Source: JAGMES01 sp023128035 (GTDB lineage: Bacteria > Bacillota > Halanaerobiia > DY22613). From it: DNA of 33,911 nucleotides. Location: positions 1-33,911 of the forward strand of contig DAOVRZ010000058.1 in NCBI GenBank assembly GCA_030627905.1. The letters are read 5' to 3'. The notes below the pieces were generated by a model, which was not told the DNA's origin, made no database searches, and saw nothing but the letters and a program-made list of their open reading frames with translations. The position numbers and the translations under genes were made by a program. Each line of letters opens with the position of its first letter. Position 1 is the stretch's first letter. Positions 21,725 to 29,982 of this stretch are shown here, piece by piece.

Positions 21725-23098
21725 TTAGTTCTCCTTCATCTTTTCATCTAAAAGACTTTGAATGTTTTTTACAAGTTCTTCTAAATTTACTTCAAACCCC
21801 TCCCCGTCTTCAAGTTGAGATATTGATGGTATTTCTGAAGAAGTGGAGGATAATTCTGTATTCTCAACTAACATCTCAGGAATTAAATCTACATTTTGTT
21901 TATCTATTAATGGCTCACTGTTTAGTCGTCCTTTCTGCATATTAGGATTAATTATCCGTGGAGTAATAAAAATAACAATTTCTGTCGATTGGAGATTATG
22001 TTCTTCATAACTAAAAAGTGCACCTAATATTGGGATTTCTCCCAGTAATGGAACTTTTTCTACGCTCTTTCGATCTTCTTGGCGAATCAAACCACCAATT
22101 ACGAAAGTTTCTCCATTATAAATTCGAACTTCAGTCTCTATTTCGCGGCTTTTAATCAGTGGATAACCCTTTGTTAAATACTCACCTATTGAACTGACTT
22201 GAGGTTTAACATTTAATGTAATATAACCATCGTCAGAGATGCGAGGAGTAAATTCTAATTTAATCCCTGCTTCAATATATTTTATAACAGTTTGCCTCTG
22301 CCCATCCACTACTTCTTCTGCTTCTACTGGAATTTTATCTCCGATTAAAAGTTTTGCTGTCTTTCCATCAAGGACAACAAGACTTGGATTCGCCAAAGTT
22401 TTAGCCAAACCTTCTTTTTCCAATGCTTCTACTATACCTGGAAGTTCAAAACCAATATCTGTGACAAGTCCCTTAGCATCAAATAAAAATTTTAGTTTTG
22501 CATTATCTCCTTGAGGCACCCCAACTTTATCTAGATCTGAAGTGGAAATCTCCTCAACTTTAATTTCTAAAAAGATTTGAGGAATTGGAATATCCACACC
22601 TGAAATGATCTTTTCTATTTGTGTCATTTGAGATTTTTCGGCTGCTATAGCTAAAGTCCTTGTTCTGGAATCAATAGCAATGGTACTACCCTCCATTAAT
22701 TTTTCCAACATCTCTTTTGTCTTATCCAATTCAGCATATTGAATTTTAAAAAGCCTCATCTCTATCTCAGAAAACTTCTGTTGAATTTTTTCTGGTGCTG
22801 CGATCAAAAGAGTATTTTCAACCCAACGATATTCTAAATCATTTATAAGAATTATCAATTCAATAACATTTTTAAAAGGAACCTCCGTAAGAGTTAAGGT
22901 TACTTCACCTTGTACTGATTGATGTGTAATCAAATTTACTTCAGCAATCTGGGCCAAGCTTCGCAAAACATCCCTTAGGTCAGCACCCTTAAAATCCATA
23001 GTCACTGGGGTATTCAAATCTGCTAGAACAGAATTAGTTACTAATAATAATATATAAACTATAGTAATGACATAGATTAATTTATTCTTGCTCTTCAT
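21725..23098 (-). CDS. pilQ: outer-membrane secretin, PilQ/GspD family
   Basis: A 457-residue secretin. It has a cleavable signal peptide (ends VLA at 24-26), STN/N0-like and N1-like domains (VTMDFKGADLRDVLRSLAQIAEVNL; LFKIQYAELDKTKEMLEKLM), and the secretin core with LANPSLVVLDGKTAKLLIGDKIPV, GIKLEFTPRIS, TGYPLIKSREIETEVR-like strands and VPLLGEIPILGALFS near the C-terminus. An acidic tail of about 75 residues follows. It lacks the AMIN domains of proteobacterial PilQ. A secretin needs an outer membrane, so the organism is probably diderm. It overlaps the PilP-like gene by 17 bases. PilQ is favoured over GspD because of the adjacent pilMNOP genes. Confidence 0.9.
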   Translation of the reverse strand: MKSKNKLIYVITIVYILLLVTNSVLADLNTPVTMDFKGADLRDVLRSLAQIAEVNLITHQSVQGEVTLTLTEVPFKNVIELIILINDLEYRWVENTLLIAAPEKIQQKFSEIEMRLFKIQYAELDKTKEMLEKLMEGSTIAIDSRTRTLAIAAEKSQMTQIEKIISGVDIPIPQIFLEIKVEEISTSDLDKVGVPQGDNAKLKFLFDAKGLVTDIGFELPGIVEALEKEGLAKTLANPSLVVLDGKTAKLLIGDKIPVEAEEVVDGQRQTVIKYIEAGIKLEFTPRISDDGYITLNVKPQVSSIGEYLTKGYPLIKSREIETEVRIYNGETFVIGGLIRQEDRKSVEKVPLLGEIPILGALFSYEEHNLQSTEIVIFITPRIINPNMQKGRLNSEPLIDKQNVDLIPEMLVENTELSSTSSEIPSISQLEDGEGFEVNLEELVKNIQSLLDEKMKEN

Positions 23099-23825
23099 CT
23101 AAAATCACCCCTTCTAAAGTTAAGCTAAATCGCTGCCCTTCTTCACTTACTACCATAACATATTCTTTTTCAATCTTCTCAATTAACCATTCTTTAAACT
23201 GATTTCCTTCATTTATTATGTTGGACTGTTCTCCTGTATATATAATTGCCCTTCTCCGTTCACCTTGTAATACAATTCCTTTTAATAAAAATGTAGGATA
23301 TTCAATTTTCGGCTCAATAATCACATTCTGCACATTCTCTTCTGAAGAAAATTTTTCAGAAACAATTTCTTCTTTAACCGCTTCATACAAATCCTGATAT
23401 GTAACCTGATCTTCTTCAAAGGTTTCATCATTCGGATTGTTAGGATTTACCTCTACTGGTGTCTCTACAATTTCTGAAATTGAAAACTCTTCTACAGAGG
23501 TTTCCTTTTCTTTCTGCTGGCTCGTTAGCTTAGCTAATTTCTGAAATGGGTTGCGTAAATTTTTTAGCTCTTCTATAGAATTTGGTACAGAAAAACCTTC
23601 TGAAGAATTTGTCTCTTGAACAATTTTTTCAACTTCAGTCAAAAAATCAGAGTTTGGAAAAGAAACCGTCTTATTTTCCTTCTCATATATTTTACTTGCT
23701 GGTAAATCCTTTGATGAAATTGACAATCCACCAAAAAAAGATTTTAGTTCATTATGGAAACACCAAACCAAAATAATAATCACTAGAAGAAATAAACCAA
23801 TAAATATTTTTTTCTTACTTAGCAT
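23082..23825 (-). CDS. PilP/GspC-like pilus assembly protein
   Basis: A 247-residue protein with one N-terminal membrane segment (FIGLFLLVIIILVWCFHN), a long acidic Ser/Glu-rich linker (about 50-170) and a small beta-rich C-terminal domain (TFLLKGIVLQGERRRAIIYTGEQSNIINEGNQF) resembling the homology region of PilP and GspC. Such proteins link the inner-membrane PilMNO platform to the secretin. A RNPFQ motif in the linker is also typical. It lies between PilO-like and the secretin. No lipobox is visible, unlike proteobacterial PilP; it may be membrane-anchored instead. Assignment rests on context plus weak similarity. Confidence 0.7.
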   Translation of the reverse strand: MLSKKKIFIGLFLLVIIILVWCFHNELKSFFGGLSISSKDLPASKIYEKENKTVSFPNSDFLTEVEKIVQETNSSEGFSVPNSIEELKNLRNPFQKLAKLTSQQKEKETSVEEFSISEIVETPVEVNPNNPNDETFEEDQVTYQDLYEAVKEEIVSEKFSSEENVQNVIIEPKIEYPTFLLKGIVLQGERRRAIIYTGEQSNIINEGNQFKEWLIEKIEKEYVMVVSEEGQRFSLTLEGVILDEEQE

Positions 23826-23829
23826 ATAA

Positions 23830-24363
23830 TCACTCCATTTCCAACTTAATATAAATTTCTAGTTTCACTAAACACTGCACTTCTTCCTTATGGGGAGTGA
23901 TTACTATATCAATTTTTTTATATAAAAATCTTTGTCTTATAAAAGATAAAAATTTTATAATTCCTTCATATTCTCCTTGAATCTCAATCTGCATTGTATA
24001 AGAAGGATATATTTCTTCTCTTCCCACAGAACCCAAATGAAATTGAAATAATCTAACACTGGATGCTATAGATATATGTTTAAATGACTCTGTCAAACGA
24101 TAGATTTCATCCTCGAAATGAAGCCCACTTTCCAGGTTCTCTAAATACTTCGCTTTAACTTCTTTTTCTTCCTTTATTCTCTCAAAATTTTTTCTCATCT
24201 CTTGATCTGAATATTTAGCCTGTAGAGATTCCTTTTTATTAGTCTGCTGCCAAAACAATTTTAATTCAGGAATTGTAAAAAGAAAAATCCAAATAAAAAT
24301 AAAAATCAATATGGGTAGCAAAATTAATCTATTTCTAATCTCAAAAAATGAATAAAATTTCAT
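23830..24363 (-). CDS. pilO: PilO-like pilus assembly protein
   Basis: A 177-residue protein with one membrane segment (LILLPILIFIFIWIFLFTI), a coiled-coil stretch (about 40-80, KKESLQAKYSDQEMRKNFERIKEEKEVKAKYLENLE) and a ferredoxin-like domain (SYTMQIEIQGEYEGIIKFLSFIRQRFLYKKIDIVI), the layout of PilO/GspM. It forms a heterodimer with PilN in the alignment complex. It starts behind GGGTGATT and follows pilN by 14 bases. Confidence 0.78.
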   Translation of the reverse strand: MKFYSFFEIRNRLILLPILIFIFIWIFLFTIPELKLFWQQTNKKESLQAKYSDQEMRKNFERIKEEKEVKAKYLENLESGLHFEDEIYRLTESFKHISIASSVRLFQFHLGSVGREEIYPSYTMQIEIQGEYEGIIKFLSFIRQRFLYKKIDIVITPHKEEVQCLVKLEIYIKLEME

Positions 24364-24377
24364 ATTAAATCACCCAC

Positions 24378-24896
24378 TTAAAAAACATTTTCAAAAAGAG
24401 TAAGTTCTATAGAAAATCGAATCACTTCGTCACCTTGAAAATGTAAAAGATCAACTCCACTTATTTCGGAAAGCTCTTTTAACCTTTCTATCCATATCGT
24501 AATTTGGTCATATTCAAAACTCTGGCCCTCGATAAATATTTTTCCATTATCCATAGTCTGAATTTTTTTCAACCAGATTTGCTCTGAAAGGTAAGTCACT
24601 ATTTTTAACAAAATTAATGGAAAATCTTTTTTATTCTCCAAAACACCAATCCTATGAGTTATATCATTTAGCTCGCTTTTTAACTTTATAGTTTCTGCTT
24701 GCCAATTATACCCTTCTTGTGAGTCTTTTGAGATGATATATCCTACCATATCCTTCAACTTAATTTCTAACTCATGGTTTATCAAAACTAGAGAAAAATG
24801 ACCAAGCATAATCAGTAAAAAGAAAAAAAAACTAAGCCAACAGAATAAATTTGTTAAAGTTCTTCTTATTGGCAGAAGATTTATTTTTATCATCAT
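24378..24896 (-). CDS. pilN: PilN-like pilus assembly protein
   Basis: About 172 residues: a short cytoplasmic N-terminus MMIKINLLPIRR (the NLLP motif that docks into the PilM groove), one membrane helix (LFCWLSFFFFLLIMLGHFSLVL), coiled coil and a C-terminal ferredoxin-like fold with IWLKKIQTMDNGKIFIEGQS. The ATG at 24896 overlaps the pilM stop (ATGA) and has AGGAG at good spacing; a longer open frame reaching 24941 would lose the N-terminal NLLP placement. Confidence 0.82.
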   Translation of the reverse strand: MMIKINLLPIRRTLTNLFCWLSFFFFLLIMLGHFSLVLINHELEIKLKDMVGYIISKDSQEGYNWQAETIKLKSELNDITHRIGVLENKKDFPLILLKIVTYLSEQIWLKKIQTMDNGKIFIEGQSFEYDQITIWIERLKELSEISGVDLLHFQGDEVIRFSIELTLFENVF

Positions 24897-25807
24897 ACCA
24901 ACTCCTGTAAACAAAATCCTAAAACACAAGGCAACTCCCAAACCATCTCTTCACCAATCTTCTCCTTAGACTGAATTTTTTTCAAATCCACCCCTAAGTG
25001 CCTCCAGTGAAATGTAGTCATCTTTAGCCTGATTTTCTGAATCATTTGTCTTGAGCCAAAGAATATACCAGATTTAAGTATAGTATCATGTGTAGAATAA
25101 AAATATTCCAAGGTAGACGTTAATTCTAAGATACATAAATCTACTAAATCTTTCTGTAATTGATTATCATTAGTAAGAGAAACGGTTCTGATTAATTCGA
25201 TTTTCCCGTTTAAAACCATGATCAGGTCGAACTTTGTATTTCCAGCTCTAACTATTACGCCACTAAAACGATCAAAATCTCCAATGTATTCTATATAGTT
25301 GACAAGCCCAAAAGGTTGAATAGTTAAATTTTGTATTGGTATTTTGAGGTTTTGAAACATTTTTATATAGGGTATTAAACATTCATGATGTATAGCTATG
25401 AAAATAATTTCATAATTCTCATTTGACTTACCTACCACTTGATAATCATAAAATACCTCTTCAATAGAATAGGGGAGAATATTCTCCCCTTCCCAACGAA
25501 TAATTTTATCCATCTCCTTAGATGGAACAATTGGAATATTAATTTTTCTAACTAATGCTTGAACTCCAGAAATACCAACCACTACAGGGATAGGTTTGAA
25601 ATAACTCGTCTTTGGCAAAAATGAAGTCAAAACCTGATTAAGTAAATAAGAATCTATCAATTTTCCATTTATAATCACTTCACTTGGTAATTCAATCTTT
25701 TCTGAGTATCTAATACTAATCTGATCTTTTTTCTTAATGAGTTCTACAAAATAGATGCCTCGATCATCAAACTCAAGACCAATTACCCTTTTTTTCAAAA
25801 AACTCAC
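24893..25807 (-). CDS. pilM: PilM-like actin-fold pilus assembly protein
   Basis: A 304-residue actin-like cytoplasmic ATPase-fold protein that binds the PilN N-terminus and transmits pilus motor activity. Features: RVIGLEFDDRGIYFVEL, PVVVGISGVQALVRKI, MDKIIRWEGENILPYSIEEVFYDYQVV and VIVRAGNTKFDLIMV, as in PilM. The start codon is GTG at 25807. An in-frame TTG at 25798 has a better placed GGAGTG and may be the real start. It is followed by the 4-base overlap with pilN. Confidence 0.85.
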   Translation of the reverse strand: MSFLKKRVIGLEFDDRGIYFVELIKKKDQISIRYSEKIELPSEVIINGKLIDSYLLNQVLTSFLPKTSYFKPIPVVVGISGVQALVRKINIPIVPSKEMDKIIRWEGENILPYSIEEVFYDYQVVGKSNENYEIIFIAIHHECLIPYIKMFQNLKIPIQNLTIQPFGLVNYIEYIGDFDRFSGVIVRAGNTKFDLIMVLNGKIELIRTVSLTNDNQLQKDLVDLCILELTSTLEYFYSTHDTILKSGIFFGSRQMIQKIRLKMTTFHWRHLGVDLKKIQSKEKIGEEMVWELPCVLGFCLQELV

Positions 25808-25827
25808 TCCATTCAGATAGTAAGTAC

Positions 25828-26193
25828 TTATTTAATCCTGTGAACAGGAGCAACTTGAGTTAAATATGCGTTACTTACATATTCATAGTCTTCGTATATT
25901 CCATACGATTGTACATGAATCATCCCTGGTATATCTCTTACTATAACACGAAATTTTCCTGCTTCTCCTAAATCAGTAATCCAACTTTCCGTACGCCAAG
26001 TAGGTTTTTTTTTCAATCGCAATGTAGAATACTCAATTCCAGACTGAGCTAAATAATAAGTTTTTAGCTCTAAATACAGGTTATGGTTAATTTTATGCTG
26101 AATCAAAAAATGATCCAGCATAAAAAAACCTATCAACATAAAGGATGTTAAGATAGATAAAACTAAGATTAAAATGAACCCTTTTTCTTCCAT
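25828..26193 (-). CDS. minor pilin, PilX/GspK-like
   Basis: A 121-residue pseudopilin-like protein: MEEKG then the hydrophobic segment FILILVLSILTSFMLIGFFML, followed by TYYLAQSGIEYS, the motif typical of PilX/GspK proteins. It lacks the usual Glu5. It is much shorter than GspK and would be a tip-type minor pilin. The ATG follows AGGAGTT. It is the fourth of four minor pilins. Confidence 0.7.
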   Translation of the reverse strand: MEEKGFILILVLSILTSFMLIGFFMLDHFLIQHKINHNLYLELKTYYLAQSGIEYSTLRLKKKPTWRTESWITDLGEAGKFRVIVRDIPGMIHVQSYGIYEDYEYVSNAYLTQVAPVHRIK

Positions 26194-26201
26194 AATAACT
26201 C

Positions 26202-26732
26202 CTATTCAAATCCTGGGGAAATTATCGTCTTCAATTCCAATACTGCCTCATTTTTTCCACCTTCAAGAGTAATTTGAAGTGTTTTCTTGGAATCAATTTC
26301 GATTAAAGCAATTTTTTCAATTCCTATAGCTATGGTTGTTCTTCCCCAATTTTTATTTGGTCTTTTTACTGCACGAATCATGCTATTTGATGAATTAACA
26401 TAAAACCAATATAAATCAAGAGATTCATATTTTAGAAATTGAATTTGAGAAAATACTAATGGTTCACTATTTTCTTCAAGCAAGACAATACTATGAGGAT
26501 CTGCTTCTTGTAACTCCTTAACCATTGACTCCAGCCCTGCACGAAGTTGAAATAAATTTTCTGATCGTTGATCCAAAAGATAGACAAACTGAATGTTTTC
26601 AAGAAATAAATCTAATACACCAATACACAGAATACTCATAAATGTTATAACTATTAGTACTTCCAATAAAGTAAAAGCATTTTCATAGCTTTGTTCAGTA
26701 ATTTTAAGGACTTTTATAAGTAAGAATTTCAT
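26202..26732 (-). CDS. minor pilin, PilW/GspJ-like
   Basis: A 176-residue prepilin. A long leader of about 19 residues ends at ENA, followed by FTLLEVLIVITFMSILCIGVL with the required Glu5. The -1 residue is alanine rather than the usual glycine, which could slow cleavage. The rest resembles GspJ/PilW. It overlaps the previous minor pilin by 29 bases, the largest overlap in the operon. Confidence 0.75.
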   Translation of the reverse strand: MKFLLIKVLKITEQSYENAFTLLEVLIVITFMSILCIGVLDLFLENIQFVYLLDQRSENLFQLRAGLESMVKELQEADPHSIVLLEENSEPLVFSQIQFLKYESLDLYWFYVNSSNSMIRAVKRPNKNWGRTTIAIGIEKIALIEIDSKKTLQITLEGGKNEAVLELKTIISPGFE

Positions 26733-27060
26733 AATTCTTCATAATACCAGAGTAATCTTTCCATTCAACGCGCCCCTTTAATATTTTGTACTTTAGCTTA
26801 TCAACTACCTCTAGACTAAACCAAATCCCTTCCTCTAATTCCTTAAGAGGATGAGATTTTATTGAATCGAAAATATTTTTTTCTAATCTTTCCATCTCTC
26901 CGCGTAATAATTCAAGAGCCTGTAATGATACTTTTGTATCTAAATAAGCTTTTGAACTGCTTATAAATAATTGTAACACTCCGAGAATTCCAAATTCTAA
27001 GATTAATATAGCTATAAGCAGTTCAAGCAAAATAATTCCTTTTTGTCTATTCAAAATCAA
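26704..27060 (-). CDS. minor pilin, PilV/GspI-like
   Basis: A 118-residue prepilin with leader MILNRQKG then IILLELLIAILILEFGILGVLQLF; cleavage after Gly8, Glu at +5. The short ectodomain, with LEKNIFDSIKSHPLKELEE, is in the GspI/PilV size range. It starts at a TTG, supported by AAGGAG seven bases upstream. Confidence 0.72.
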   Translation of the reverse strand: MILNRQKGIILLELLIAILILEFGILGVLQLFISSSKAYLDTKVSLQALELLRGEMERLEKNIFDSIKSHPLKELEEGIWFSLEVVDKLKYKILKGRVEWKDYSGIMKNYEILTYKSP

Positions 27061-27063
27061 TTT

Positions 27064-27525
27064 TTACTCCTTATCTATTCTAAGTTTACCTGATCCTACT
27101 GCAATCACCACTTTCCAATGATTGCATTGATCTTCAAGAGAAATTGTACAACCGAAAGCTGGAGTACCTTGAGGAGTAAAATAAAAAGTCTGCTCCATTC
27201 CGGTTACACTTCGATTTATCCCTATCAAGTTCACTTTCTTGAGTTTAACCCTCTTTAAAATTGTCTCCACACCATCATCAAGCTCATAGAGAAAATATTG
27301 ATTAGATTTTAGATCTAGAGTTAAATACTGCCGCTTACCTTGAAGAATAGCACGACGTTGACTCCATCTTAGCAAATCTACCATATACTGTACTTCTTCC
27401 TGATTAACAATCTTAAATAAACTTATATTGTCAAATCCAGGCATAGCTAAAAAAAGAAGGGTTAATAGACTTATGACGAGGAGTAGTTCAATCAACGTAA
27501 ATCCTGAACTTTTTAAACTAATCAT
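27064..27525 (-). CDS. minor pilin, FimT/GspH-like
   Basis: A 153-residue prepilin with leader MISLKSSG then FTLIELLLVISLLTLLFLAMP (Glu5 present). The downstream part with DLLRWSQRRAILQGKRQYLTLD and FTPQGTP is the FimT/GspH ectodomain pattern. It overlaps the prepilin peptidase stop by 4 bases, a coupled pair. Confidence 0.85.
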   Translation of the reverse strand: MISLKSSGFTLIELLLVISLLTLLFLAMPGFDNISLFKIVNQEEVQYMVDLLRWSQRRAILQGKRQYLTLDLKSNQYFLYELDDGVETILKRVKLKKVNLIGINRSVTGMEQTFYFTPQGTPAFGCTISLEDQCNHWKVVIAVGSGKLRIDKE

Positions 27526-28271
27526 CCCAACACCCAGTTTAAATATAAACGAACCAAATCATCTCCATATAGAGCAGCAATAAATGCACCAGTGGCCAAA
27601 AAAGGCCCATATGGCACAGTTGTCTTCAAACCAGCTTTTCTAATAAAAATAAGATATACTCCATATATCGAACCAATCAAAGATCCAAAAAATATCCCTA
27701 ATAGAGTCGCTTTTACTCCTAAAAACGCTCCAATAAACCCCATAAGTTTGATATCCCCACCTCCAATTCCTCCGCGAGTAATCAATGCAATCAAAAAGAA
27801 AATACCTCCACCAACCAAAATACCTAAAATAGAATTTAAGAAAGAAATATGAATTGTAAAGATAGCAGCTATTAGACCAATCACTATTCCGGGAAGATTG
27901 ATTGAATCTGGAATAATACGATGACGAGCATCAATTCCTGTTACTACTAGCAAGGCAGAATTAAATAATAACATGAAGTAGCCTTCTGTGGTTAAACCAA
28001 ACTTTAAATAGGTTAAAAAATAAATTAAACCTGTTAAACCTTCAAACAAGGGATATTGAATAGAAATGGAATTATGACAATAACAGCATCGTCCACGATA
28101 AAAGATATAACTTAATATCGGAATAAGATCAATAGGTTTTAATCGTTTTTGACAATGGGGACAATGAGAAGGTGGAAATATTATGGATTCATTACGAGGC
28201 AAACGATAAATACAAACATTCAAAAAACTACCAATAAGAACTCCCATTATAATAACAAAACTTCCTATCAT
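27522..28271 (-). CDS. pilD: prepilin peptidase and methyltransferase
   Basis: A 249-residue polytopic aspartyl protease that cleaves prepilin leaders and methylates the new N-terminus. Zinc-type cysteines Cys37/Cys40 and Cys62/Cys65 mark the methylase domain. Catalytic Asp114 (GIDARHRIIPD) and Asp173 (GGGDIK) are intact. Six to eight membrane helices are visible. It sits between the major pilin and the minor pilins it processes. Confidence 0.95.
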   Translation of the reverse strand: MIGSFVIIMGVLIGSFLNVCIYRLPRNESIIFPPSHCPHCQKRLKPIDLIPILSYIFYRGRCCYCHNSISIQYPLFEGLTGLIYFLTYLKFGLTTEGYFMLLFNSALLVVTGIDARHRIIPDSINLPGIVIGLIAAIFTIHISFLNSILGILVGGGIFFLIALITRGGIGGGDIKLMGFIGAFLGVKATLLGIFFGSLIGSIYGVYLIFIRKAGLKTTVPYGPFLATGAFIAALYGDDLVRLYLNWVLG

Positions 28272-28297
28272 TTTTCACACATCCTCTGCTAATTATA

Positions 28298-28711
28298 TTA
28301 TAAACTTTGAGCAGAAGGGGTAATTCCTCCAGTATAGTTAGTGAAATCTTCTTCAAGTTCCTCGTTACTAGCAAAAATATCATATTTAGAATCATAGAGC
28401 AGAAAATCAGTTCCATTCTCCCCATATTGATATGCATCCGTAGTAGCAGGAATCAAACATGTTTTCTTTTTTATAAACCCTGCAGAAACTATTGTTGATA
28501 GATCAGATGGATAGGAACCATTATCGAGAAGATATCGCTCTATTGCAGTCTGAAGAGATTTCAAGTTACTTTTGGAAACCGCTATATTAGCATCATTTCT
28601 AACACTGCCAAATTTAGGTAAAGCGATAGTTGCCAAAATTCCAATTATCACAATTACCACTAGCAATTCTAGAATAGTAAACCCCTCTTGCCTACCTATA
28701 TATTTACCCAT
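28298..28711 (-). CDS. pilA: major type IV pilin, PilA/GspG-like
   Basis: A 137-residue prepilin. The leader is MGKYIGRQEG, and the mature N-terminus FTILELLVVIVIIGILATIALPKF has Glu5 and the classic hydrophobic alpha-1 helix. The ectodomain has AIERYLLDNGSYPS, as in GspG and Firmicutes pilins, and one cysteine only. The ATG at 28711 gives a normal leader; an upstream TTG would add ten residues and is not favoured. It lies between the platform protein and the prepilin peptidase. Confidence 0.93.
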   Translation of the reverse strand: MGKYIGRQEGFTILELLVVIVIIGILATIALPKFGSVRNDANIAVSKSNLKSLQTAIERYLLDNGSYPSDLSTIVSAGFIKKKTCLIPATTDAYQYGENGTDFLLYDSKYDIFASNEELEEDFTNYTGGITPSAQSL

Positions 28712-28743
28712 TTTCCTTTCATTCTCCTTTCTATAATTCAACT

Positions 28744-29955
28744 TTAGATAATTTCAATCAAATTAAACATAGGAACCATAATTGCTAAAACAATAATTCC
28801 AACTATCAACGCAATCCCTGCTAATAAAGCAGGTTCTAATATTGTTAAAAACTTTTCTATTTGAGTTTGACAATTCTTTTCATATATTTCCGCTACCTTA
28901 TTTAACATCACAACTAAATATCCTGATTCTTCACCTATTCTTATCATCTCAATAAACAATTCCGGAAAAAAGTTACTTGCTTTAATTGAATGAGTCAAAG
29001 TCATACCCTTTTTTAAATTTAATGAGATTTTCCACAAAAATTCATCTACTACTAAACCTGATGTTCCTTTTGTTAATTCAATAGCTGGAAGAAGTTCAAG
29101 TCCATTTTCTAAAAATAAACCCCAAGTACGAGCTAATCTGGAAGTCAAAACTTTTTTCTGAAATGTGCCCCATATGGGCAGAAAATATTGTGAATAAATT
29201 AAGTATCTTCTAAACATAGGAGTCTTAAAAATGTAAAGGAGAGAAAACACACACATTGGAAAACCGATCAAATAAATTCTAATATTTGTAATGATATGGT
29301 TGCTTATTGACAAAAGACAATAAGTGATCATTGGAAGATTTACTTCAAAACCTTCGTAAATCTCTTGAAATCCAGGAATAATTTTTATGAAGAGAAAAAA
29401 TACTACTGCAAGTGTACATATTATCAAAATCAAGGGGTAAACCATCATTTGATGAACCTGTTTTAAGAAACGATCCTGTTCTTCATAATACTTTGATAAT
29501 CGATCTAATACTAAGTATAAACTATTGGTTTCCTCTCCCGCTCTGACCAGGGGGCAAAAGAATTGAGGTAATTGTTCTTTATTTTTACTAAATCCCTGAT
29601 AAAGGGTTTCTCCTTGTTCCAAAGATTGTAATAATTCGGAAATAATTCTCTGTAGAACTGGAGATATCTTTTGGCAGTTTGTAAATTTTAAGGCCTGTGG
29701 AAGAGCTATTCCTGCCTGAAGTAGAACCGAAAGTTGCTTACAAAAAACTCCAATTTCTGCCGATTGTACCTTTTTACAATATGAAAACACCCCCCCTTTT
29801 CCCCAACGAATCAATCGTAACTTCATTGGGTAACAATTACTTGATCTCAATTGAGCTATGCATTCTGATTCATTAATTCCATAAACCACCCCCTTAACCA
29901 ATTCTCCTTCTTGATTTCTAGCAATATATTTATATCTTTTCATAACTATCGGCAA
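28744..29955 (-). CDS. pilC: type IV pilus inner-membrane platform protein PilC/GspF
   Basis: A 403-residue platform protein with two tandem GspF domains (helical bundles around FCKQLSVLLQAGIALPQAL and LARTWGLFLENGLELLPAIELT) and three membrane helices (MVYPLILIICTLAVVFFLFI, IRIYLIGFPMCVFSLLYI, ALLAGIALIVGIIVLAIMVPMFNLI). It connects PilB to the growing pilin helix. A TTG start at 29955 has GAGGAGG 5 bases upstream; an ATG four codons later is too far from that site. Confidence 0.94.
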   Translation of the reverse strand: MPIVMKRYKYIARNQEGELVKGVVYGINESECIAQLRSSNCYPMKLRLIRWGKGGVFSYCKKVQSAEIGVFCKQLSVLLQAGIALPQALKFTNCQKISPVLQRIISELLQSLEQGETLYQGFSKNKEQLPQFFCPLVRAGEETNSLYLVLDRLSKYYEEQDRFLKQVHQMMVYPLILIICTLAVVFFLFIKIIPGFQEIYEGFEVNLPMITYCLLSISNHIITNIRIYLIGFPMCVFSLLYIFKTPMFRRYLIYSQYFLPIWGTFQKKVLTSRLARTWGLFLENGLELLPAIELTKGTSGLVVDEFLWKISLNLKKGMTLTHSIKASNFFPELFIEMIRIGEESGYLVVMLNKVAEIYEKNCQTQIEKFLTILEPALLAGIALIVGIIVLAIMVPMFNLIEII

Positions 29956-29982
29956 AATCGCCTCCTCTAAAGATATTATTTA

